From: Stieleria mannarensis
Lineage (GTDB): Bacteria > Planctomycetota > Planctomycetia > Pirellulales > Pirellulaceae
Direction: 5' to 3'
Assembly (NCBI RefSeq): GCF_014154935.1
Contig: NZ_JACEHH010000015.1
Coordinates: forward strand, 113,858 to 177,857
DNA length: 64,000 nt
Below, in pieces: positions 43,247 to 52,818 of the stretch; the first letter of the stretch is position 1; the number at the start of each line of letters is the position of its first letter. Below the pieces are notes generated by a model, which did no database searches, was not told the origin of the DNA, and saw only the letters and a list, made by a program, of their open reading frames with translations. The translations under genes were made by a program, and so were the position numbers.

Positions 43247-44346
43247 CGTTGATAGATCGGCAGGTAGTGGTAGCGAACGGACAGGGAAAGCAATGCCAAG
43301 GAGGTGGAGTAGACCAGGCCGACGTTTCGTTCTTCGCCGCCGGGGGACATCCACGATCCGTCGCGGCGTTGTCGTGGCAACAGCAGGGTGGAGACCACGC
43401 GGCTGGATCGGTCGGCATGCTTGCCGCCGACTTGATGCATGCCTTGGGCGTAGTAATACAGCCCGTAAAACAGGTAGCGTTCGTTCGACTTCGGTTCGTG
43501 GCTGAGCAACCAATCGGCCGCCGCGGCGACCTCAGGCGCATCGTATTGTCCACAAACTTGCATTGCCAGCAATCCCGCCGCGGTCATGGTGAACGAAGGC
43601 CGCGTCTGTCCCGGCGTGTAACTGAATCCGCCTTCGCCGACGCCTGATGCGGTGCGTCGCCCGGTGAAGGAATTGCGGAGGTATTGCAGGGCTTGCTCGA
43701 TCGATTCGCTGGGCACATTCATGCCGTCGTTTTTTGCCGAGCGGAGTGCCATCAGTTGCCAGATCGATACCGACAGGTCGCTGTCACGCGACTGCGGCGA
43801 GTACCGCCATCCGCCTTCGAGCTTGCGTTCTTTGCGAACCGCTTGGGAGGAGAGGATCAATCGCAGTGCAAGCTCAAGTCGGTCGTGAATGATCTCGTTC
43901 TGTTGGGCCGTTGCGCCCATGCCCAGCATTTCGGTCAGCATCAACGTGACGATGCCGTGGCCGTACATCCGTGACCCGTCGTGGGCGCCGAAATAGCCGG
44001 CTTCGTTTTGGTGGTGTGGACCGAGGACAAAGTCCAACGCCGCACGCATGGCACGTCCGCGGCGGGTGGGTTCGGCCGGTTCGGTGCCGATCGCCGCCAG
44101 CGCCATGATCGCCAGCGAGGTCAGCGCCAGTTCATGCCCACGGTCGGTGATCGCGCCGGTGGAGCGTTGATTGCGGAGCAGGAAATCGATTGCGCGATCA
44201 CAGGCCTGGTCCAATTCGTCGTCGATGTACAGGTTGTCGATCGACGGCGGTTCCTGGGCGAGGGTCGGGGCGACCGAAAGCCCGGTGACCGCGCCGGCGA
44301 GTGCAAAGAATTCGCGGCGGCGGATCGAACACGCGCTGGCGGGCAT
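43243..44346 (-). CDS. Tat-exported protein with terpenoid-cyclase/prenyltransferase-like alpha-toroid fold
   Basis: 367 residues from the ATG at 44346. The N-terminus SIRRREFFALAGAVTG is a twin-arginine signal, ending near TLAQEPP. The body consists of alpha-helical repeats of squalene-cyclase/prenyltransferase-beta type: LTSLAIMALAAIG, YGHGIVTLMLTEMLG, SVSIWQLMALRSAK, FTMTAAGLLAMQVCG and NVGLVYSTSLALLSLS. No cyclase catalytic motif was seen, so a scaffold or binding role is likely. An ATG at 44484 overlaps the upstream stop (TGATG), but the 46 residues it would add translate a dispersed repeat, so the Tat start was preferred. Confidence 0.8.
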   Translation of the reverse strand: MPASACSIRRREFFALAGAVTGLSVAPTLAQEPPSIDNLYIDDELDQACDRAIDFLLRNQRSTGAITDRGHELALTSLAIMALAAIGTEPAEPTRRGRAMRAALDFVLGPHHQNEAGYFGAHDGSRMYGHGIVTLMLTEMLGMGATAQQNEIIHDRLELALRLILSSQAVRKERKLEGGWRYSPQSRDSDLSVSIWQLMALRSAKNDGMNVPSESIEQALQYLRNSFTGRRTASGVGEGGFSYTPGQTRPSFTMTAAGLLAMQVCGQYDAPEVAAAADWLLSHEPKSNERYLFYGLYYYAQGMHQVGGKHADRSSRVVSTLLLPRQRRDGSWMSPGGEERNVGLVYSTSLALLSLSVRYHYLPIYQR

Positions 44347-44347
44347 C

Positions 44348-44475
44348 GCGACGACTCGATCCGAATTGGCTGCGTTAGGACGCCGGCCGGCTTGTTGATG
44401 CAAGCCCGCTCGTGTCGGCAGGAGACTACCCGGTGCCCCTCGCTCGCGCGTCGGGCTGGCAGGAACACGTTTTTT
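44348..44475. repeat. Dispersed repeat between coupled genes
   Basis: This stretch holds caagcccgctcgtgtcggca, gggcacc-type sequence (read on the minus strand as GCCCCTCGCTCGCG blocks) and ctcgcgcgtcgggctggcag. From memory, such blocks are common between planctomycete genes; no second copy was found in this window. It stays open in frame from the ATG at 44484 to the Tat start at 44346, so it could be translated. Confidence 0.5.
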
Positions 44476-44483
44476 AAGAAGCA

Positions 44484-47400
44484 TCACTTCGACTCCGCCG
44501 CTCGTTTGGAGAGCGCTTTGAAGTAGGCTTTGATCTCGCGCGAGTAACCCGGCGGGACCTGAATCGATCGACCTTGGGCCGCATCGTCCACGCCGCGGCG
44601 GCGGAGATCGCCCCAGTCGCCGTCGGCGATTGCACCCTGGATCAATTCGACGTCGTCGGGGCCGTCCGGCATTTCGCCTTCACCGGATTCGGAAATCGGA
44701 TTGGGAGACGAGGGATCGGAATCGGACGGCTGCCCCGGTTGCTCGCCGGCTTGTGCCTGCTGCAAACGCTTCAAACGTTCGCGCGCGGCTTGTTGCATTT
44801 GGGCTTCCAACATCTGGGCCAGGGTCGGTGAGGCTTCGACCGCGTTCTGAGGCGGCTGGCCCGAGCCGAGTCTGCCCTGATCGGAAGGATCGCTGGAAGG
44901 TTCGCCGCCGGGTTGGTTGCCGGACTGGTCGTCGGATGGTTGCCCCTGGTTGCCCTGGGAGAGTTGATCGGATGCTTGTTGTGAATCGGACGGTTGCCCC
45001 GACGGCGATCCCTGGGCGGCTAAGGAACGGTCCAAGTCGTCGAGCGTTTGCGCCATTTGCTGCGGCGTGGGGCGGGAGCCGGATGGTTGCTGACCGGCGG
45101 CCGATTGATTTCCGGGTGCGGTTTCTCCGGCGGATTGCCCCGACGGCTGCCCCGCGGACGGACTGGGTGATTGGCCGGGCGACTGGCCGGGTGATTGCGT
45201 CGCGTCGGCACTGGCGGATGGCTCACTGGCGGATGGCTCACTGGCGGATGGCTCACCGGCGGATGACTCATTGGCGGACGAACTGTCTTGCGGTTCGGGT
45301 TGACCTGGCGACGATTCAGCCGGTGCGTCGGGCGGCTGGGATTGCCCGGTCAGCGACTGAACCGCTTCGGCCTGGGCGGCAATTTTTTCGGCCGCCTGTT
45401 GAAGGGCGTTTGCGGCATCGGCGGAGCGTTGGTTTTCGTCGACCGATTGCCCCAGTTCTTCGCCGGCCAGTTTGGCCGCCTGTCCGGCGACCTGCTCGGT
45501 TTGCTTTGATGCCTGGGCTAGTTGCTGGGCGGCTTGATCGTTCTGCAAGCGGGCTTCGTGGCGTGATGCGCGTGCCAAGTCGTCGGCCGCGGTTTGCACG
45601 TCACCTTCGACGCGTTGCTGTTGATCGGCGATGTTGCGCGCGGACTCGGTGCTCGCGCGGAGGTCGGAATCGATGTCGGAATCCTGGGCGAGCTGTGCCA
45701 ATTCATCGGCGATTGTTTTCAACCGATCCGATGCGTCTTGCGCGACTTTCTGGCCCAACTCGGCCGCCGGGTTGGGCTTGTCCAACGGCGTTGCCTTGGA
45801 TTGATTGAGATCGTTAGCGCGGTTGACGGCCTGCTTGCTACGCTCGGTCGCCAGATCTTTGGTGTTGCGGGTCTGCTGGATCGCCCGGTCGGCTTGTTCG
45901 AGCAGGCCCTGTTGTTTTTCGATCTCGCGTCGGTGCCAATCGTTGTCCGAGTTCTTTTTCAGCTTGTCTTGCTCGCGTTTGATCGCGTTTTCAGCGTTGC
46001 GTTTCTTTTGTTCTTCGTTGCGGACGCGTCGACCGGCGTCTTTTTCGGTGGACGACCATTTTTTTCGCTGTTGATCGAGGGCACGCAGTTCATCGTTTCG
46101 CAGTTGGTTTTCGTTGCGCCGCATCGATTCGGCGGTGGTGTTCCGCCGCTGTTTGTCACCGTGCAGGTCTTTGTCGACGGCTTGGGCCAATTGTGCGGCG
46201 GATTGTTCGCTCGCCCGGGCGGCCTGTGCGACGTCATCTTGCATTTGGCGTGTGGCCGATTGCAGTTCGCTCAAGGTCGGTTGACCACGCGAGGTTTGCT
46301 CGGCCCGATTGATGGAGTCGTTCAATTGTTCGCGGATTTTTTCGATCGATTTCTGCGTCTCGGGTTCGTCAGCCCAGCCGGCGGCTTTGGACGCGGTGGC
46401 CAACGTCCGGTCACGCAGCGTTTTTGCCCGCTGGACGAATTCGTCCAGCATCAATTGTTTTTGACGCTTTTGTTCGGCGAACGCGTTGTCTTCGGATTCC
46501 AGACGACGTTGCAGCGTGTCTTCTTCTTTGGCGGCTTGCCGGAGGTTGTCAGCGACCTCGTCGACCGTTTCGGCGGCGATGTCGCTGAGCGCCTCTTGCA
46601 TCGGTTGATTGCGTTGAAGCTCCTCTTCGAGCTGTCGAAGCAATTCGCGCGGGTCTTGTTTCGCGGCGGCGGCCATTTGTTCGGCGTTTTCGTATCGCTC
46701 GCTGAGCGCTTCGGCGGCGTCGAGTTCCGCTTCGGCCTGGCGCAGCTGTTGTCGGGACTGGGAGACATCTTGGCCTTGTTCGATTTTCTCGAAGTGTTCG
46801 GCCGTTTGTTGCAGCCGATCGGAGAGTTCGCCCAGTTTTTCTTCGACCGACTCCAGAGCATCATCACGCTGTTGGGTTGAGGTTGCCGATTCGGCTCGCT
46901 TGAGGGCTTCCTTGGTTTCCTGGACGGCTTCGGCGATCAATTCGGCGGCGGCGTCGGCATCGCGTGCCACCTCGCGCTGTTCGTCGTTGACAATGTCGGT
47001 GGTGTTGGCTTGATCGATCAGCGCCCCGATGGTTTCGGTCGATTTCGCGATCGCTTCGTCTTGTTCGGGGCGAACCTCTTGGGCCGATTCCTCGCTGGCA
47101 TCCTCTCGGGCGTCGGTGGCCTGTTTGGCTTGTTCGGCTTTTTCGGCGGCTTGGCGGGCTTGCTGGGCGAGTGTCAACACGTAGCGCCGCAAGACATCGC
47201 GCGCCTGGTCACGGTGTTCGGCCAAATCATCCAGTCCGAGTTGCAGGTCACGCGCGAGCGATTGCAACGGTTTCTCGGCGGACAGGAAATCGTCCAGGCT
47301 CCAACGCCGGGGATCGATGCGGGCATTGGCTTGGTTGTGATCGTCGTTTTGCCGCGTCGCGTCGATGCGTCCGAGTGCAGCTTTCGAATCGACGTTGGAT

Positions 47401-50387
47401 TGGCGCAGATAGCGGATGCCCAATTCGATGCGGACGTCCTGGAATTTGAGCCAGACGGGATGGTAGATCTTTCGCAGCGGGGATGAATCGCTTTGTCCTT
47501 CGCCCTGGCGGATCGACAACCAGTCTTCGCGGGCCGCAGCGATGTCGCTGGTCGCCTGCAAGACGCCGATCGCGCCGGCGATGGAATTGAGCACTCGGTC
47601 GGCCGGTTCTTGATCGTAGTCCTGGTAGCCGTTTTCGGTCACATTTTTGATCGCACGCACGAACAGGTTTTGATCGGCAGCGTAGTGCAGATCGACCTTT
47701 GATTTGGCCCGATTGAGTCTCTCTTGCCCGGCCGAACGTACGATCAAACGGTTTCGCCGTGTCTGCCAGCGGAGTTGATTCCACTGGACGTCCAAACCGC
47801 TTTTGATCGCTTCGTCGGCATCGCGATCGCGTTCGGCCGCGGCTTGGGCGGATTTCCAAGCCCGCCCGGCGTCGGCCAACTCACGTGTCAGATCCGCCAG
47901 GTAACGCATTTCCTTGCGGAGATCGCGGCCCCATCTCAATGCGGCATCGTGTGTGCCGGAATAGACCACATGTTGCGGTTTTTCTCGGACTTCTTTACGG
48001 AGCGATTGCAGAACCGCATAAACTTGGTCGCGGCTTGCCTGGTCCTCCAGCAATGTTTCGATTTGAATCCGCCAACGCTGGGACCAACGCGACCAATGGT
48101 CACCGGCGAGATGTTGGGCGTGTTGCGGGGTCAGCAATGATTCATATTGCTCGATCAGCCGATCGATTTCTGCCAGTTGGCCGGCGACCAGGGTCAGGTA
48201 GCGGGGCAAACGCTGTCGCGGCAGATCGTCGACCAGTCTGATCACGCCGTCGCGCAACATACTGACGTCGGAATAAAGTGACGCGGTGAGTGCGAGTCCG
48301 AACCGTGCCTGGGTAAATTCTCTCAGCCGATCGGATTGATAGGCCGTTTGTTTCGCGTCACGGCCGATCGATTCGAGATGTTTTTTGTGCGTCTCGCTCC
48401 AGAGATCGTCGTGAGGTTCGCCCAGCCATTGCAACTGTTTGATCTGGCCGTCCAATCGCGTTTCGACGTCCAAGATTGCTCGGCCGACAAGCTCGGTGTT
48501 CGAAGCGCTGGCGGTGTTTTGGGTGGCGGCGAGCGTTCCGGTCAAGCTTTTGATCAGTGCGACCGAATCCTGCTGCATCGTTTTCCACCGCTCGGCGATC
48601 TCCGGCATCGCTTGGAAGTCGCCCGAGTCGGCGATTTCCTTGAGCTCGTTGGCGAGTTCCTCCGATTGCAGGGACCACTTCATGATGCGTTCAACCTGCC
48701 CGGCGAAGGGGGCAAGGAATTGGTGGCGACCGGCATCGAAACCGTCGCCGGCGATCAGAAACTCGATCACCGGCGATTCGGTTCGGGCGCCGCGGCGGTC
48801 GATGGCGACCAGTCGGGTTTTGACCAAATCCCCGGCAGCCAGTTGCGGCGTTTGCGATGATTCGCCCAATCGATGCAACATGTCCCACGACCAGTTCAGG
48901 TCCAGTTTGCGATCGGGAATCTCGATCGTCAGCGGATACGAATCGAACCGTCCGCCGTTGACCTGGACCTCTTGCAATACACGCTCGAGCGGCAAATCGT
49001 CGGCCGCCGAGGCGGACAGTTCGATCACGTCCAGAGACGAAACCAGTTGGCTGGGTTTGGTGTCATCGTCCCAGCGGACGATCGGCGGCGTGTCCAAGAC
49101 CGGCGTGATCATGTTGGTCGGGCTGAACGGGTTGTCCAATCCGCTGCGGACGCTGGTCGCATCGACTTGGTATTGGCCGGAGGTTTTGATGGAGATTCGG
49201 GTCAAGAACTTCGTCCCCGACTCGTCAACCGGTTCCATCTCGCTGCGTGACCCGCGGACGCCGAATCGGACGACCGGGTTTTCGACGCTTTGGTCAAACG
49301 TCACGATCACTTCGGCGGTCGTTCCCTGTAACGCTTTCAGGTCGCCGTGTTCTTCATCCGCGCTGCGATCGTCCAATTTGGCATAGGTCGGCAGCCGATA
49401 GTGTTTTTCGTAGCGCACGACGTGGGGGCGTGGCAGCGGTGTCAGTTCGTGCCACAGCGTGATCGCATCTCCGGCGGTGATCCGGTATTGGATCGGGACC
49501 GAACCGACGGACAGGTTGGCTGCGAACCGCATTCCGGGAGCAGTCTGGACTGCGGGCTCGTCGACCGCATCTGAATCACGAACTTGTTGCGAATCTGCTC
49601 CGGGGCGGAATGCAGCGGCGTCCATCCGCGGGGTCATGATCGATTCGCCGGACGTCCCATCGGCGCTCTGCCAATGCAGCATCACGTCATCCTCTTCGGC
49701 GCCCTGGACGCGGACGATCACCCCCACCGCGTCACGCTCGGCGACATAGCGGGACGGGGGCGAGGGTTCCAAAATCGTGACCTTGGTCCGCGAGGCCCGT
49801 TCGATCGCGATCCCAGGCAGGGCGGCGCGTGCGAATCGGCGACCGAATTGAGCCGACGGGATAAACATCAATGCGATGCAAAGCAGCGCCACCGTGGTTC
49901 CGCTGAGCACCCAACGGCGGACCAGACGGAGCGGCAGGACTTCGCCCACGTCGACCTTGGCGATCCGCCGAGCCACGCGGCTTTGCAGCAGTCGACGAAA
50001 GTAGGGCGACCCGTTGCTGCCGCCCGGATCGGCCAGCTCGACCGCCGCAACCAGATTTTCGCGCAAGTGGGGCGCAACGCTTTCGACATGGCGGGCGATT
50101 TCCAGTTCGTCTCGTTTGGCCAACGCCGCCAAACCCGACAACCACATCGCGGCCGCCGTCGCGACGTAGATGCCGATGCTGAGCATCCAGCGGATCGTGT
50201 CACTAAAGAAGAACAGGTAGTCGAAGGTCGCCAGAAGCAGTGCCAGCGAAATGAATGTCAATAAGGCGACACCGATCGCACGGGCCACCAACAGCATCCC
50301 GCGGCGACGCCGGAATGCGGCCAGCGTGCGTCGGGTGATCGGGTCCAGACCGGTTCGGGCCATCGGGTGTTCACTTGCCGTTGCCAT
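44484..50387 (-). CDS. Giant coiled-coil membrane protein, DUF4175-like
   Basis: 1967 residues. The first 200 carry two N-terminal hydrophobic helices and a third near residue 155 (LSGTTVALLCIALMFIP). A periplasmic beta region follows (about 200-560). Then come long helical coiled-coil segments rich in Gln, Arg, Glu and Ala (about 1100-1700). The tail is a disordered Ser/Pro/Gln/Gly region including (SASEP)n repeats, and the chain ends GYSREIKAYFKALSKRAAESK. Such proteins accompany MoxR/DUF58/VWA gene sets in planctomycetes; their function is unknown. It starts 31 bp after the VWA gene and its stop overlaps a potential downstream ATG. A structural envelope role is inferred. Confidence 0.85.
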   Translation of the reverse strand: MATASEHPMARTGLDPITRRTLAAFRRRRGMLLVARAIGVALLTFISLALLLATFDYLFFFSDTIRWMLSIGIYVATAAAMWLSGLAALAKRDELEIARHVESVAPHLRENLVAAVELADPGGSNGSPYFRRLLQSRVARRIAKVDVGEVLPLRLVRRWVLSGTTVALLCIALMFIPSAQFGRRFARAALPGIAIERASRTKVTILEPSPPSRYVAERDAVGVIVRVQGAEEDDVMLHWQSADGTSGESIMTPRMDAAAFRPGADSQQVRDSDAVDEPAVQTAPGMRFAANLSVGSVPIQYRITAGDAITLWHELTPLPRPHVVRYEKHYRLPTYAKLDDRSADEEHGDLKALQGTTAEVIVTFDQSVENPVVRFGVRGSRSEMEPVDESGTKFLTRISIKTSGQYQVDATSVRSGLDNPFSPTNMITPVLDTPPIVRWDDDTKPSQLVSSLDVIELSASAADDLPLERVLQEVQVNGGRFDSYPLTIEIPDRKLDLNWSWDMLHRLGESSQTPQLAAGDLVKTRLVAIDRRGARTESPVIEFLIAGDGFDAGRHQFLAPFAGQVERIMKWSLQSEELANELKEIADSGDFQAMPEIAERWKTMQQDSVALIKSLTGTLAATQNTASASNTELVGRAILDVETRLDGQIKQLQWLGEPHDDLWSETHKKHLESIGRDAKQTAYQSDRLREFTQARFGLALTASLYSDVSMLRDGVIRLVDDLPRQRLPRYLTLVAGQLAEIDRLIEQYESLLTPQHAQHLAGDHWSRWSQRWRIQIETLLEDQASRDQVYAVLQSLRKEVREKPQHVVYSGTHDAALRWGRDLRKEMRYLADLTRELADAGRAWKSAQAAAERDRDADEAIKSGLDVQWNQLRWQTRRNRLIVRSAGQERLNRAKSKVDLHYAADQNLFVRAIKNVTENGYQDYDQEPADRVLNSIAGAIGVLQATSDIAAAREDWLSIRQGEGQSDSSPLRKIYHPVWLKFQDVRIELGIRYLRQSNVDSKAALGRIDATRQNDDHNQANARIDPRRWSLDDFLSAEKPLQSLARDLQLGLDDLAEHRDQARDVLRRYVLTLAQQARQAAEKAEQAKQATDAREDASEESAQEVRPEQDEAIAKSTETIGALIDQANTTDIVNDEQREVARDADAAAELIAEAVQETKEALKRAESATSTQQRDDALESVEEKLGELSDRLQQTAEHFEKIEQGQDVSQSRQQLRQAEAELDAAEALSERYENAEQMAAAAKQDPRELLRQLEEELQRNQPMQEALSDIAAETVDEVADNLRQAAKEEDTLQRRLESEDNAFAEQKRQKQLMLDEFVQRAKTLRDRTLATASKAAGWADEPETQKSIEKIREQLNDSINRAEQTSRGQPTLSELQSATRQMQDDVAQAARASEQSAAQLAQAVDKDLHGDKQRRNTTAESMRRNENQLRNDELRALDQQRKKWSSTEKDAGRRVRNEEQKKRNAENAIKREQDKLKKNSDNDWHRREIEKQQGLLEQADRAIQQTRNTKDLATERSKQAVNRANDLNQSKATPLDKPNPAAELGQKVAQDASDRLKTIADELAQLAQDSDIDSDLRASTESARNIADQQQRVEGDVQTAADDLARASRHEARLQNDQAAQQLAQASKQTEQVAGQAAKLAGEELGQSVDENQRSADAANALQQAAEKIAAQAEAVQSLTGQSQPPDAPAESSPGQPEPQDSSSANESSAGEPSASEPSASEPSASADATQSPGQSPGQSPSPSAGQPSGQSAGETAPGNQSAAGQQPSGSRPTPQQMAQTLDDLDRSLAAQGSPSGQPSDSQQASDQLSQGNQGQPSDDQSGNQPGGEPSSDPSDQGRLGSGQPPQNAVEASPTLAQMLEAQMQQAARERLKRLQQAQAGEQPGQPSDSDPSSPNPISESGEGEMPDGPDDVELIQGAIADGDWGDLRRRGVDDAAQGRSIQVPPGYSREIKAYFKALSKRAAESK
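45211..45270. repeat. 15-bp in-frame minisatellite inside the giant coiled-coil gene
   Basis: ctggcggatggctca occurs three times exactly (45211, 45226, 45241) and once with changes (45256). On the minus strand it encodes a Ser/Ala/Glu/Pro pentapeptide repeat in the disordered tail. Adjacent sequence (45170-45197) repeats an SPGQ unit. Confidence 0.9.
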
Positions 50388-50390
50388 CGT

Positions 50391-50418
50391 TTGATTCCTG
50401 TCCGTTGATTCCTGTCCG
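50391..50418. repeat. Exact 14-bp tandem duplication at a gene junction
   Basis: ttgattcctgtccg occurs at 50391-50404 and 50405-50418, filling the gap between the VWA gene stop and the start of the giant coiled-coil gene. Confidence 0.95.
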
Positions 50419-52818
50419 TTAGACCAATCCGGATCGCTTGCGACACCACCATTCGATGGTCAGCAGCGCGATGATCAACCAAAACCAGAGGTAAGACTGC
50501 CACAGCACCGTGTCGGTTTCGATGACCGTTCCGCTGGAAAGCGGTTTCAGCAGTTCCAACATGCGACCGGCATCGGATTCATGGATATAGGTGCCTTCGC
50601 CGGCCGATGCGATTTGGCGCAGCGAGTCTTCGTCCAAACTCATCCGTTGCATTTCGGCATTGTCACCTTCGGTGACCCAAATCGGCGTCGACGCCAACAG
50701 CGCCGATTCGTCGAATCCGCTGGCGCGAATTCGGATCGAGTACTCGCCGCCGGGCAGCGGCGGGACGTCGCCGGCATAGGTGCCGCGACTGGGATTATCG
50801 ACGCCCAGCGGAACCGTGGCGACGACATTGCCGTCGTGCATGACCAGGGCATCGACGGTGGCGTCGACGACGGGGTTGCCGCGAACGTCACGCAACCGGG
50901 CGCGGACGGACACCGATTCGCCGTCGCGGTATTCGACCTTGTCGGTTCCGATCGAAACGTATTGGTCGCTGGCCGAAAACGGCGGCTCCATCGCCGCGAC
51001 GACCAACTGATTCCAAAACCGCGCGTGGAACCGGTCGGCCACCTTGTACCGCCATCGCCAGGTTTGATCGGATGCGAAATAAAACACCCGCCCCGCCCCG
51101 TACATGCGTGTCGCCAGCCAAGGCATGCGGGTGCCGTTGTCCAAGACCGCTTCGCCCCAGGCCTCGGCGCCTTCGCTCAATTCAACGTTCGCGGTCCAAG
51201 TGGGCGAGGGCAACGAGCGCCAGAACGCATCCAATTGGTCGGTTTGGTCGATCAAGCCGAGTGCCGGTTGTTCCAGCCCCGCGGGGGTCGCTTGCAACCG
51301 GTCGGGCATCGGCGGTGGGCCGCTGCCCCGATAACGCACCGGCATCAATTCGCCGAACTCGGTGGCCGCCAGCGGGCGCAGTTTCCCGAATCGCCCGTCG
51401 ATGATCACCAAACCGCCGCCGGCGGCGACGAATCGTGACACAAGCCCGCGGTCGGCGGTGGTGAATTGAGGCGAATCGATTTCGCCCAACAGAATCGCAT
51501 CGTACTGCGCCATCGCCTCGGCGGAGTCGGGAAATTGCCCCGGCGAATCGCCCCGCGGCAACTTCGGAGTGGACGTCCCGGGGCCGAACAAGACCACGTC
51601 GGTCTGCCAGGCGGGGTCACGCACGAACAGGTTCTTCAGATAGCGGGTTTCCCAGCGGCTGGATCCGTCGACGATCAACAGCCGACGATTACGCGTCGAT
51701 GCGGCCACGCGAAAGTGCGACAGGTTATTGTCGGCCGAATAATCCGGGCCGCTGGATTCCACCTTGGCGACCAAACGCAACACTTCGTTGGTTCGGTTGA
51801 TGCCGCGTGGGGAACGAGCACGCAATCGACCAACCAGTTCAACGACATCAATTTCGAAGGGCACCGATTGCCGAGGCGTGTCCGTGATGCGGATCTGTTG
51901 TTGCCACACGGTCTGGCCGTCGGATTCGATTCGGACCAGCACCGGTTCGCCTTGTCGGCCGAACTGTTTCACGACGACCTGGCCGGCCAGCTTGCCTTCG
52001 GCAGCGACGGTTTCGGGGCGGATGACTTCGACGATGCCGACGTCCGGTGGTTCGTCGACCGAACCGAATCCGAGTGTATTGACCGTGGTCCCGCCGCCGG
52101 CGAGTTGTTTTGCGACCGAAGGTGCGGGCCGTTCCAATCGTTTTGCGGTGTCGGTGTCGCGTCCATCGGTCATCAGCACGATCGCGGCGCGGCGGACCGA
52201 ATCGACGTCGTCGCCGGAGGTCGACCGGCTTACGTCATCGACGGCGGCATCCAAATTGATCGTCGACAGAATCGATTGAAGCGGACGCGAAAGATTGGTT
52301 GCCGGTCCGTCGGCCGACCAGTCCAATGCCGTGGGCAATTCGGACGGGTCATCGGACGACCAGATCGAAATGGGATCGGAATCACTGAACGCGATGATAT
52401 CGATCGCATGAGTCTTGTGGATCTGTTCCAGCCAGCCCGGTTCGGTCGCGTCGCCCAACAGGGCCGCCGAAACACGTTGCAGCCGATTGTCGGCGGCGGA
52501 ATTCGATTGGCTGTCGGTGAGCGACATGCTGCGTGAGGTGTCGACCGCAAACACCACTCGCCCGAGTGTGCCGATGACTTGTCGCCGATGCCAAACCGGC
52601 CCCGCCAAAATGAACACGACCAGCGCGACCGCCGTCCCGCGCAGGGCCGGCAACAGGTACTGGTACGGTGGCCGGATCGAGCGTGTTTCTCGCGCGTAAA
52701 GCACAACCACGGCGACGACGGCGACCAACGCCAACACGGCAACCAGCGGGGCGGGCAGATCGCCGGCAAAACGGATCGATGCAAGCAGTGTGGAAGCGGC
52801 AAGGCCTGAAACCATCAT
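50419..52818 (-). CDS. VWA-domain membrane protein with glutamine-amidotransferase-like region
   Basis: 799 residues from the ATG at 52818, overlapping the upstream stop by 4 bp (ATGA). Two or three N-terminal membrane helices are followed by a von Willebrand A domain with an intact MIDAS motif DTSRSMS and VLMTDGRDTDT. A middle region (RRLLIVDGSSRWETRYL, AQYDAILLGEIDS, FVAAGGGLVIIDG) resembles class I glutamine-amidotransferase-like folds found in this protein group, without a clear catalytic triad. A beta domain and a C-terminal membrane helix (SYLWFWLIIALLTIEWW) end the chain. Function is unknown; metal-dependent protein interaction at the membrane is likely. Confidence 0.85.
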   Translation of the reverse strand: MMVSGLAASTLLASIRFAGDLPAPLVAVLALVAVVAVVVLYARETRSIRPPYQYLLPALRGTAVALVVFILAGPVWHRRQVIGTLGRVVFAVDTSRSMSLTDSQSNSAADNRLQRVSAALLGDATEPGWLEQIHKTHAIDIIAFSDSDPISIWSSDDPSELPTALDWSADGPATNLSRPLQSILSTINLDAAVDDVSRSTSGDDVDSVRRAAIVLMTDGRDTDTAKRLERPAPSVAKQLAGGGTTVNTLGFGSVDEPPDVGIVEVIRPETVAAEGKLAGQVVVKQFGRQGEPVLVRIESDGQTVWQQQIRITDTPRQSVPFEIDVVELVGRLRARSPRGINRTNEVLRLVAKVESSGPDYSADNNLSHFRVAASTRNRRLLIVDGSSRWETRYLKNLFVRDPAWQTDVVLFGPGTSTPKLPRGDSPGQFPDSAEAMAQYDAILLGEIDSPQFTTADRGLVSRFVAAGGGLVIIDGRFGKLRPLAATEFGELMPVRYRGSGPPPMPDRLQATPAGLEQPALGLIDQTDQLDAFWRSLPSPTWTANVELSEGAEAWGEAVLDNGTRMPWLATRMYGAGRVFYFASDQTWRWRYKVADRFHARFWNQLVVAAMEPPFSASDQYVSIGTDKVEYRDGESVSVRARLRDVRGNPVVDATVDALVMHDGNVVATVPLGVDNPSRGTYAGDVPPLPGGEYSIRIRASGFDESALLASTPIWVTEGDNAEMQRMSLDEDSLRQIASAGEGTYIHESDAGRMLELLKPLSSGTVIETDTVLWQSYLWFWLIIALLTIEWWCRKRSGLV

